A stretch of 6,745 nt of DNA from Pseudomonadota bacterium. Lineage in GTDB: Bacteria; Pseudomonadota; Alphaproteobacteria; Acetobacterales; Acetobacteraceae. The notes below the pieces were generated by a model, which was not told the origin of the DNA, searched no databases, and saw only the letters and a list, made by a program, of their open reading frames with translations. The stretch is from contig JAKBAQ010000154.1 of assembly GCA_021808985.1 (NCBI GenBank), positions 1-6,745 of the forward strand, written 5' to 3'. Below, piece after piece: positions 1 through 5,974 of the stretch (position 1 is the stretch's first letter; every line of letters starts with the position of its first letter). A program made the translations under genes and the position numbers.

Positions 1-1261
1 CGGCGATCAGCGTGCCCGCATCCGGCCCGATGATATGCGCGCCCAGCAGCCGGTCGGTGGTTTTGTCGGAAAGCACCTTCGCGAACCCTTCCATCTCGCC
101 CATGGCGCGGGCGCGGCCATTGGCCATGAAGGGGAATTTGCCCACCTTGTAGGCAACCCCGGCGGCCTTCAGCTCCTCCTCGGTCTTGCCCACATTGGCC
201 ACTTCCGGCCAAGTGTACACCACGCCGGGAATGGCGTCATAATTCACATGCCCGGCCTGCCCGGCCAGCAGCTCGGCCAGCGCCACACCCTCTTCCTCGG
301 CCTTATGCGCCAGCATCGGCCCGGCGATGACATCGCCGATCGCATAAATCCCCGGCACGTTGGTGGCGTAGTGCCCATCGGTCAGCACCAGCCCGCGCGC
401 ATCCGCCGCCACCCCGGCGGCGGCCAGGTCCAGCCCCTCGGTATAGGCCCGCCGGCCGATCGCCAGCAGCACGATATCGGCCTCCAGCGTCTCCGCCGCA
501 CCGCCCTGGGCGGGCTCTATGGTCAGGCTCACGCTGGCCTTGCCGGCCTTGGCGCCGGTCACCTTGTGGCCGAGCTTGAACTTGAACCCCTGCTTGGTGA
601 GCGACTGCTGGAACGCCTTGGAAATCTCGCCATCCAGCCCGGGGGTAATCCGGTCGAGGAACTCCACCACGGTCACCTGCGCGCCCAGGCGCGCCCACAC
701 GCTGCCCAGCTCCAGCCCGATCACCCCGCCGCCGATGACCACGAGCCGCCCCGGCACCTTGTCCAGCTCCAACGCCCCGGTGGAGGTGACAATGCGCGTC
801 TCATCAACCTCAACCCCCTTCAACGGCACGGACTCACTGCCCGTGGCGATGACGATGCTCTTGGCGCTATAGGCGCTGCCCGCCACCTCGATCGCATTCG
901 GCCCGGTGAAGCGCGCCGCGCCCTTGATCCAGGTGACCTTGTTCTTCTTGAACAGAAACTCGATGCCCTTGGTGTTGGCGGCCACCACCTCGCCCTTGCG
1001 GGCCTGCATGCGCGCCAGGTCGAAGCTGACCTCGCCCACCGCGATGCCATGGTCCTTCAGCCCATGCGCCGCCTGATGAAACACCTCGGAGGACTGCAGC
1101 AGCGCCTTGGAGGGAATGCAGCCGATATTCAGGCAGGTGCCGCCCAGCGTCGCGCGCTTCTCCACACAGGCGACCTTCATGCCAAGCTGCGCCGCGCGTA
1201 TGGCGCAAACATACCCGCCAGGGCCGGAACCAATCACGATAAGGTCGAAAGTCTCAGCCAT
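1..1261 (-). CDS. lpdA: Dihydrolipoamide dehydrogenase (E3), C-terminus cut by window edge
   Basis: Flavoprotein that reoxidises the dihydrolipoyl groups of 2-oxoacid dehydrogenase complexes (pyruvate, 2-oxoglutarate) or the glycine cleavage system, passing electrons through a disulfide and FAD to NAD+ in the cytoplasm. The reading frame is open from ATG 1261 to base 1, giving 420 complete codons. Visible landmarks: N-terminal FAD-binding GSGPGG at residues 11-16; the redox disulfide in GGTCLNIGCIPSK, with C43 and C48; NAD-binding GGGVIG at 177-182; and the second FAD motif AIGD ending at D310, followed by AHKAEEEG. Family members are about 465 residues, so about 45 are missing, including the catalytic His-Glu pair of the C-terminal interface domain. 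The start is supported by a GGAG seven bases upstream (1269-1272). The gene is divergent from aatA, so no E1 or E2 gene precedes it on this strand; what follows it lies outside the window. Leucine is mostly CTG, consistent with good expression. The family call is firm; which complex it serves is not visible. Confidence 0.96.
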   Translation of the reverse strand, partial: MAETFDLIVIGSGPGGYVCAIRAAQLGMKVACVEKRATLGGTCLNIGCIPSKALLQSSEVFHQAAHGLKDHGIAVGEVSFDLARMQARKGEVVAANTKGIEFLFKKNKVTWIKGAARFTGPNAIEVAGSAYSAKSIVIATGSESVPLKGVEVDETRIVTSTGALELDKVPGRLVVIGGGVIGLELGSVWARLGAQVTVVEFLDRITPGLDGEISKAFQQSLTKQGFKFKLGHKVTGAKAGKASVSLTIEPAQGGAAETLEADIVLLAIGRRAYTEGLDLAAAGVAADARGLVLTDGHYATNVPGIYAIGDVIAGPMLAHKAEEEGVALAELLAGQAGHVNYDAIPGVVYTWPEVANVGKTEEELKAAGVAYKVGKFPFMANGRARAMGEMEGFAKVLSDKTTDRLLGAHIIGPDAGTLIA

Positions 1262-1263
1262 GT

Positions 1264-1272
1264 CTCCACTCC
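1264..1272 (-). promoter_or_regulatory. Ribosome binding site of lpdA
   Basis: Read on the minus strand, two GGAG motifs (1269-1272 and 1264-1267) precede ATG 1261. The distal one has an ideal seven-base spacer and fixes the start of lpdA, which also agrees with the usual N-terminus of the family, a few residues before the FAD dinucleotide-binding strand. Confidence 0.7.
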
Positions 1273-1300
1273 GCTTTGCTGGTTCCAGGAAGATGCGCGC

Positions 1301-1329
1301 CTCATACGCCGGCGGCCCGCCTCAAGCAA
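1301..1329 (-). promoter_or_regulatory. Weak candidate promoter for lpdA
   Basis: On the minus strand a TTGCTT (1324-1329) is followed, after exactly 17 bases, by TATGAG (1301-1306), about 40 bases upstream of the lpdA start codon. The match to sigma-70 consensus is partial (TTG of the -35, TAT of the -10) and in a GC-rich spacer such matches arise by chance. I list it because lpdA must have its own promoter in this 125-base divergent region. I saw no convincing counterpart for aatA on the other strand. Confidence 0.22.
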
Positions 1330-1386
1330 TTCAGCGCGCGCACCCCTGGCTTGCCTCCTCCGGCGGCCCATGGCTATCTCCGCGCC

Positions 1387-2589
<1,203 letters not shown>

Positions 2590-2602
2590 CCCCGCGCCCG
2601 GC

Positions 2603-3187
2603 CTACTGGTTGGCGACGTAGCTGAGATCGGCAGCGATGCCCTTGATATCAGGCGTGGTGGTATCCAGCCCGGCGATGATGAATTGCGGCTTGTTCCTGG
2701 CGTTGAACACATACACGGCCGAGGAGTGCGTCACGGTGTAAACCGGTGTCTTGACCACCGAGAACACCACCCGGTAGCGCCGCGCCAGCGCGTAGAGCTG
2801 GTCAGCCGTGCCGCGCAGGCCGACGAAGTTGGGGCCGAACTGGCTGGTATATTTCGCCAGCACCGCCGGCGTGTCGCGGTCCGGGTCAACGGTGACGAAC
2901 ACCACCCGCACCCTGGCCGCCGCGGCCCCCATCTGCTTGAGCACGCGCGCCGCGTTATACATCGTCGCCGGGCATTCATCCGTGCAGTTGGTGTAGCCGA
3001 AGAACAGCAGCGTCACCTTGCCCTTGAAATCATCCTGGTTCACCGCCTTGCCGGTGTTCACGTCGGTCATGTTGAAGGCGAGGTCCGGCACCAGCCCGGC
3101 GACATTCACATCCTGCGGCGAGAGGCTGTGGTGGCAGGCGCTCAGCGCCAGGCAGGCCAACAACATAAAGGCGCGGCGTATCATCAT
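2603..3187 (-). CDS. SCO1/SenC/PrrC-family copper chaperone, probable lipoprotein
   Basis: Thioredoxin-fold protein that in this family delivers copper to, or reduces cysteines of, the CuA site of cytochrome c oxidase subunit II on the periplasmic side of the inner membrane. It has 194 residues. The N-terminus has two arginines (R4, R5), a short hydrophobic stretch and a lipobox LSAC with C18 as the probable lipidated residue. The copper-binding CxxxCP motif is present (C68, C72), as is the distal histidine H154 in THSSAVYVF; DPDRDTP at 101-107 is the typical loop after the third strand. All three copper ligands are intact, so it should be functional. It overlaps the end of rmuC by four bases (ATGATGA), so it is probably translated by coupling from rmuC. 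The start may be ATG 3187 or the adjacent ATG 3184; the latter has better spacing from the GAGGA at 3190-3194. No oxidase genes are in the window, so the CuA role is inferred from the family. Confidence 0.93.
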   Translation of the reverse strand: MMIRRAFMLLACLALSACHHSLSPQDVNVAGLVPDLAFNMTDVNTGKAVNQDDFKGKVTLLFFGYTNCTDECPATMYNAARVLKQMGAAAARVRVVFVTVDPDRDTPAVLAKYTSQFGPNFVGLRGTADQLYALARRYRVVFSVVKTPVYTVTHSSAVYVFNARNKPQFIIAGLDTTTPDIKGIAADLSYVANQ

Positions 3188-4428
3188 GCTTCCTCTTCAT
3201 CGGCTTGCAGCCCCAGCAATCCCTGCGCGGCGTCTGCCTCCACCATCTCCACCGTGCGCAGCACCCGCCCCACGGCGCGCGTGCGCACCCGCGCCTTTTC
3301 GATATTGCTCGACATCGCGGCGGCGTTATTGGCGAGCTTGCCCAACACATCGTCCATCTTGCTCATCTCCGTGCGCGTGGCGCCAAGCAACTTGCCAATC
3401 TCCCCGGCCCGCTTCTCCAGGTCGAGCGTGATATGCCCAAGGTGGATGGTCTGCAACATCGCGGGCAGCAGCGTCGGGCCCAGGATGATCACCTTCTCAC
3501 GCGCCCGTATCTCGTCGATCAGCCCAGGAATGCGCGCCACCTCGGCGAACAGCCCGTCGCTTGGCAGATACATCACGCCGAACTCCACCGTCTGCGGCGG
3601 GCAGATGTATTTTTCGCGGATCTTGCGCGCCTCCAGCCGCACCCGCGCCGCGATCCCATCGCGCGCCGCCCGCTCCGCCTCGCCATCGGCCACCTCCGCC
3701 GCGTTCAGCAGCCGCTCATAATCCTCGGTCGGGAATTTGGCGTCCACCGGCAGCCACAAGGTGCCGCGCGCGGGCATGCGCAGCGCGAAATCCACCCGCT
3801 CGCGCGAATCCTCGCGCAGGGCGAAATTGCGCTCAAACGCGCCGGGCGGCAGCACCTGCTCCAGCATGGCGCCCAGCTGCGCCTCGCCCCAGCCGCCGCG
3901 CGTCTTCACATTGGAGAATATCCGCTTCAAATCCCCTATCTGCGCGGCGGCGGACTGCACCTCCCCCATCGCCTGCTGCACCTGGGCGAACTGTTCCAGC
4001 ACGCGGGCGAAGCTGGTGCTCATCTGCTGCTCCACCGCCTCGTGCAGCTTCTCGTTCACCGAGGTCTGGATCGCGCCCAGCCGCGTCTCCAGCAGCGCCA
4101 CGGTCCGCTGCGAATCCTCCGCCGCCGCCCGGCGCAGCCCCTCCACCGCATTGGCCATGTTCTGCGTCGCCCCGCTTATCTGCGCGAAAGCCTGCGCGAG
4201 CGCATCCGTCGTCCCGGCCTGGATCGCGCCGGCCAGCCGCCCCTCCATCGCGGCCAGGCTGGCGCGCAGAAACTCCGCCTCCGCCCGGTTGGCGGCCAGC
4301 ACCTTGTCCAGCCCCAGCTGCAGCCGCGCCGGCGCCGCGCGCGCCGCGCGCCAGGCCAGCCAGCCAAACACCATGGCCGCCACGCCGATAAACCCAACCA
4401 AAGCCAGGAGCAGGAGCTGTGCATTCAT
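3184..4428 (-). CDS. rmuC: RmuC family protein (DNA recombination protein, predicted nuclease fold)
   Basis: RmuC was first found in E. coli as a factor that limits inversions at short inverted repeats; its biochemistry remains poorly defined and a PD-(D/E)XK nuclease-like core has been predicted. This protein has 414 residues. Residues 4-25 form one transmembrane helix, so it is probably membrane anchored with the bulk in the cytoplasm. Residues 35-165 are Ala/Glu/Gln-rich and look like a long coiled coil. The conserved RmuC domain spans about 165-380: FSNVKTRGGWGEAQLGAMLE, then VDFALRMP with D213, LPVDAKFPTEDYERL with D229 and K231 (a possible D...DxK metal-binding core, with E182 upstream), KYICPPQTVEFGVMYLPSDGLFAEV, and HLGHITLDLEKRAGEIGKLLG. 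The C-terminus (VEADAAQGLLGL then an acidic tail) is variable in the family. The start at 4428 gives the expected transmembrane N-terminus; its Shine-Dalgarno is weak. It is first in an rmuC-SCO pair. Family call is firm; the catalytic reading is inference. Confidence 0.94.
   Translation of the reverse strand: MNAQLLLLALVGFIGVAAMVFGWLAWRAARAAPARLQLGLDKVLAANRAEAEFLRASLAAMEGRLAGAIQAGTTDALAQAFAQISGATQNMANAVEGLRRAAAEDSQRTVALLETRLGAIQTSVNEKLHEAVEQQMSTSFARVLEQFAQVQQAMGEVQSAAAQIGDLKRIFSNVKTRGGWGEAQLGAMLEQVLPPGAFERNFALREDSRERVDFALRMPARGTLWLPVDAKFPTEDYERLLNAAEVADGEAERAARDGIAARVRLEARKIREKYICPPQTVEFGVMYLPSDGLFAEVARIPGLIDEIRAREKVIILGPTLLPAMLQTIHLGHITLDLEKRAGEIGKLLGATRTEMSKMDDVLGKLANNAAAMSSNIEKARVRTRAVGRVLRTVEMVEADAAQGLLGLQADEEEA
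3189..3195 (-). promoter_or_regulatory. Ribosome binding site of the SCO gene inside the rmuC 3' end
   Basis: The last codons of rmuC (Glu-Glu-Glu-Ala) supply AGAGGAAG on the minus strand. GAGGA is four to five bases from ATG 3187 and seven to eight bases from the tandem ATG 3184, so the second ATG has the more standard spacing. The overlap with the rmuC stop codon (3184-3186) suggests translational coupling. Confidence 0.6.
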
Positions 4429-4472
4429 GCTACCAGCCTAGCAAGCTTGAACGATTCGCGGGAGCCGCCAGC
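4429..4472. other. 44-base divergent spacer between rmuC and the MaoC-like gene
   Basis: This spacer separates two start codons that read apart. It holds the Shine-Dalgarno of the plus-strand gene and a TTGAAC (4447-4452), but nothing like a -10 box at the right distance. It is too short to contain two full non-overlapping promoters with leaders, so at least one promoter must lie inside a neighbouring coding region or overlap the other. Confidence 0.5.
4460..4464 (+). promoter_or_regulatory. Ribosome binding site of the MaoC-like gene
   Basis: GGGAG lies eight bases before ATG 4473. It decides for that start over an in-frame ATG at 4419, which would add 18 residues unlike the family, would have no such motif and would overlap the first codons of rmuC on the other strand. 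Confidence 0.7.
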
Positions 4473-4922
4473 ATGGACCACCAGTATCTAGAGGATTTCC
4501 ACCCCGGCCAGGTGTTTGAGAGCGCGCCGCTCACGGTCAGCGCCGCCGAGATCATCGCCTTCGCCCGGCAATACGACGCCCAGCCGATGCACACCGACCC
4601 CGAGGCCGCCCAGGCCATCACCGGCGGCCTCATCGCCAGCGGCTGGCACACCGCCGCCCTCACCATGAACCGCCTCACCACCGCCGGTTTCTACAATCCC
4701 GCACCCGGCGCGCTCGGCCTTGGCTGCGAATCGCTCAAATGGCCCAGGCCCGTGCGCCCCGGCGATGCCCTGCGCCTGCGCCTTGAGGTGCTCAACGTGC
4801 GCCCCAGCGCCACGCGACCGGCGTACGGCGTCGTCACCAACCGCTTCACCACGCTCAACCAGCATAATGATATCGTGCAGGAAATGATCTCCTCTGTTAT
4901 GATCGCCAGACGCCACGCCTGA
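4473..4922 (+). CDS. MaoC-like dehydratase/hydratase, single hot-dog domain
   Basis: A 149-residue cytoplasmic protein of the MaoC/(R)-enoyl-CoA hydratase family, which adds water to or removes it from acyl-CoA-type substrates, normally as a dimer. The opening DFHPGQVFESAPLTVSAAEIIAFARQYDAQPMHTD is typical: a short strand, the 'sAAEIIAFA' helix start and then the catalytic loop with D35 and H40 at the D-x4-H spacing of the hydratase-2 motif. GGLIASGWHT at 51-60 is the conserved hot-dog helix turn, and LKWPRPVRPGDALRL at 88-102 is the usual 'vrPGD' strand. The canonical Asn-Pro of the motif is Gln-Pro here (Q37-P38), as in many single-domain alphaproteobacterial relatives, so specificity for (R)-3-hydroxyacyl-CoA cannot be assumed. 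It lies 19 bases upstream of the slipin gene and is probably co-transcribed with it. Family call is strong; substrate unknown. Confidence 0.9.
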   Translation: MDHQYLEDFHPGQVFESAPLTVSAAEIIAFARQYDAQPMHTDPEAAQAITGGLIASGWHTAALTMNRLTTAGFYNPAPGALGLGCESLKWPRPVRPGDALRLRLEVLNVRPSATRPAYGVVTNRFTTLNQHNDIVQEMISSVMIARRHA

Positions 4923-4928
4923 ACCGCC

Positions 4929-4933
4929 GGGAG
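4929..4933 (+). promoter_or_regulatory. Ribosome binding site of the slipin gene
   Basis: GGGAG eight bases before ATG 4942, in the 19-base gap after the stop codon of the MaoC-like gene. The spacing matches that of the upstream gene (also GGGAG with an eight-base spacer), and no promoter fits in the gap, which supports one transcript. Confidence 0.7.
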
Positions 4934-4941
4934 TCCGCCTC

Positions 4942-5841
4942 ATGAACAGCGCCGTCATGCTCATCGCCTTCCTCGTCATGCTCGCGGGCGGGGCCATCGG
5001 CTATCTGTTCCAGCAGCCCGGCATCGGCGGCGCCATCATCCTCATCGGCGTCATCCTCGCCCTCACCCTGCGCACCGCCGCCGAGTGGGAGCGCGCTGTC
5101 ATCCTGCGCCTCGGCCGCTTCGCCGGCGTGCGCGGCCCCGGGCTTTATTTCCTCATTCCCGCCCTGGAGCTGGTCTACACCGTGGTCGACACGCGCCGCC
5201 AAAGCACCCGCATCTCGGCTGAGGACACGCTCACCGCCGATGCCGTCTCCGTCACCATGGACAGCATCATGTTCTGGCGCGTCTCCGACGTGAAGCGCGC
5301 CGCCACCGAACTCACCGACTACCGCAACATGATCGCGCAGATCGCCCAAACCTCGCTGCGCGAGGTCATCAGCGCCACCACCCTCAGCGACATCCTCTCC
5401 AACCGCGAGGCGATGGACGAGAAACTGCGCACCTACATCACCAAAAAATCCGACGGCTGGGGCATCGGCGACATTTCGGTTGAAATCCGCGATGTCAAAA
5501 TCCCTCCCGAGCTCAACGACGCCATGAGCCGCAACGCCCAGGCCGAGAAGGAGAAGCAGGCCCGCGTCACCCTGGCCAGCGCCGAGGTCGCCATCGCCCA
5601 GCAGATCGCCGACGCCTCGCGCATCTACGAAAACAACCCCGTCGCCCTGCAAATCCGCCAGATGGGCCTGATCTACGACATGAACAAGGATCGCGGCGTC
5701 ACCATCCTGGTCCCCACCGACATGGCCAACGCCCTGGGCGCCAGCATCGCCCTCAATGTCAACAACCCCAGCCGGCCAAAACCCGCACCCGCCACGGTCT
5801 TCTCCCCCACACCGGAAAGCGGGTCGGTGCCCAAGGCGTAG
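4942..5841 (+). CDS. Slipin, SPFH/stomatin/band 7 family membrane protein
   Basis: Membrane-anchored scaffold protein of 299 residues; bacterial slipins form oligomers in membrane microdomains and are often paired with NfeD-type proteins. Two hydrophobic stretches, about 5-23 and 29-43, form the N-terminal anchor, probably a hairpin or two helices. The SPFH domain starts at WERAVILRLGRF (49-60), continues through RGPGLYFLIPALE (64-76) and VDTRRQSTRISAEDTLTADAVSV (82-104), and ends in GIGDISVEIRDVKIPPELNDAMSR (174-197), the family's closing strand-helix. A charged coiled-coil helix follows (about 190-230; RNAQAEKEKQARV then AEVAIAQQIADASRI), and then NNPVALQIRQM as in stomatins. The last 25 residues are Pro/Ser-rich and probably disordered. 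It follows the MaoC-like gene by 19 bases and is followed by a terminator, so no NfeD gene is downstream. Family call is firm; the physiological role is not known. Confidence 0.95.
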   Translation: MNSAVMLIAFLVMLAGGAIGYLFQQPGIGGAIILIGVILALTLRTAAEWERAVILRLGRFAGVRGPGLYFLIPALELVYTVVDTRRQSTRISAEDTLTADAVSVTMDSIMFWRVSDVKRAATELTDYRNMIAQIAQTSLREVISATTLSDILSNREAMDEKLRTYITKKSDGWGIGDISVEIRDVKIPPELNDAMSRNAQAEKEKQARVTLASAEVAIAQQIADASRIYENNPVALQIRQMGLIYDMNKDRGVTILVPTDMANALGASIALNVNNPSRPKPAPATVFSPTPESGSVPKA

Positions 5842-5854
5842 CGGAGGGGTTTCA

Positions 5855-5888
5855 GGCGAGGATTATAAAAATCATCCGCCCCTTTTTT
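5855..5888 (+). terminator. Candidate intrinsic terminator of the MaoC-slipin transcript
   Basis: Thirteen bases after the slipin stop codon, GGC-GA-GGAT (5855-5863) can pair with ATCCGCC (5874-5880), leaving a two-base bulge and a ten-base loop. Two bases further on comes a run of six T (5883-5888). A GC-capped stem followed directly by a U-run is the form of a Rho-independent terminator. The stem is imperfect and shares CCGCC with the larger palindrome at 5876-5903, so the two structures exclude each other. Confidence 0.55.
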
Positions 5889-5903
5889 GCAAAAAAGGGG
5901 CGG
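5876..5903. repeat. Perfect 28-base palindrome in the convergent intergenic region
   Basis: CCGCCCC followed by six T, a central GC, six A and GGGGCGG reads the same on both strands over all 28 bases. As RNA it gives a hairpin with seven G-C pairs capped by five or six A-U pairs on either strand. It sits between two convergent genes, about 35 bases after the slipin stop and about 70 bases after the stop of the dioxygenase gene, the position expected of a bidirectional terminator. Confidence 0.9.
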
Positions 5904-5907
5904 CCCC
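5876..5907 (-). terminator. Candidate intrinsic terminator for the minus-strand dioxygenase gene
   Basis: Read on the minus strand, GGGG (5904-5907), a three-base loop and CCCC (5897-5900) are followed at once by six T (5891-5896). The full palindrome then forms a stronger stem, followed by ATGATTTTT. Either could stop transcription coming from the right. The short stem alone is weak; the palindrome is strong but its T-run begins about four bases after the stem. Confidence 0.5.
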
Positions 5908-5974
5908 AAAAAACTTTTAATAATTTTCCATACGGGTTTTCAGGTTAGGGTGATTGATGCGCGGCACTCACGTT

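Larger units (their letters stand above)
5842..5974. other. AT-rich convergent intergenic region
   Basis: This 133-base gap separates the slipin stop from the dioxygenase stop. Bases 5861-5940 are strikingly AT-rich against the GC-rich surroundings, with runs of A and T (5883-5896, 5908-5913, and the T/A-rich 5915-5928). Apart from the hairpins listed separately I see no gene, RNA or promoter in it; bases 5930-5974 hold nothing I can name. Confidence 0.7.

Noticed and set aside
1361..1386. TTGCCT with TATCT as a possible aatA promoter
   Set aside because: The -10 would sit only a few bases before the ATG and matches poorly; not supportable.
4419..4472. N-terminal extension of the MaoC-like protein from ATG 4419
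   Set aside because: It would overlap the rmuC start, has no Shine-Dalgarno, and adds residues unlike the family, while ATG 4473 has GGGAG at good spacing.
3205..4491. Long plus-strand open frame (428 codons) opposite rmuC
   Set aside because: Composition (Arg/His/Pro/Leu/Gln) is that of an antisense shadow; rmuC on the other strand has clear family motifs throughout.
4897..5652. Minus-strand open frame (251 codons) opposite the slipin gene
   Set aside because: Gly/Asp/Val-rich shadow; the slipin frame shows the complete SPFH pattern.
5876..5903. The palindrome as an operator, attachment site or insertion-element end
   Set aside because: It lies between two gene ends rather than near a promoter, has no flanking direct repeat or transposase, and its U-runs suit a terminator better.
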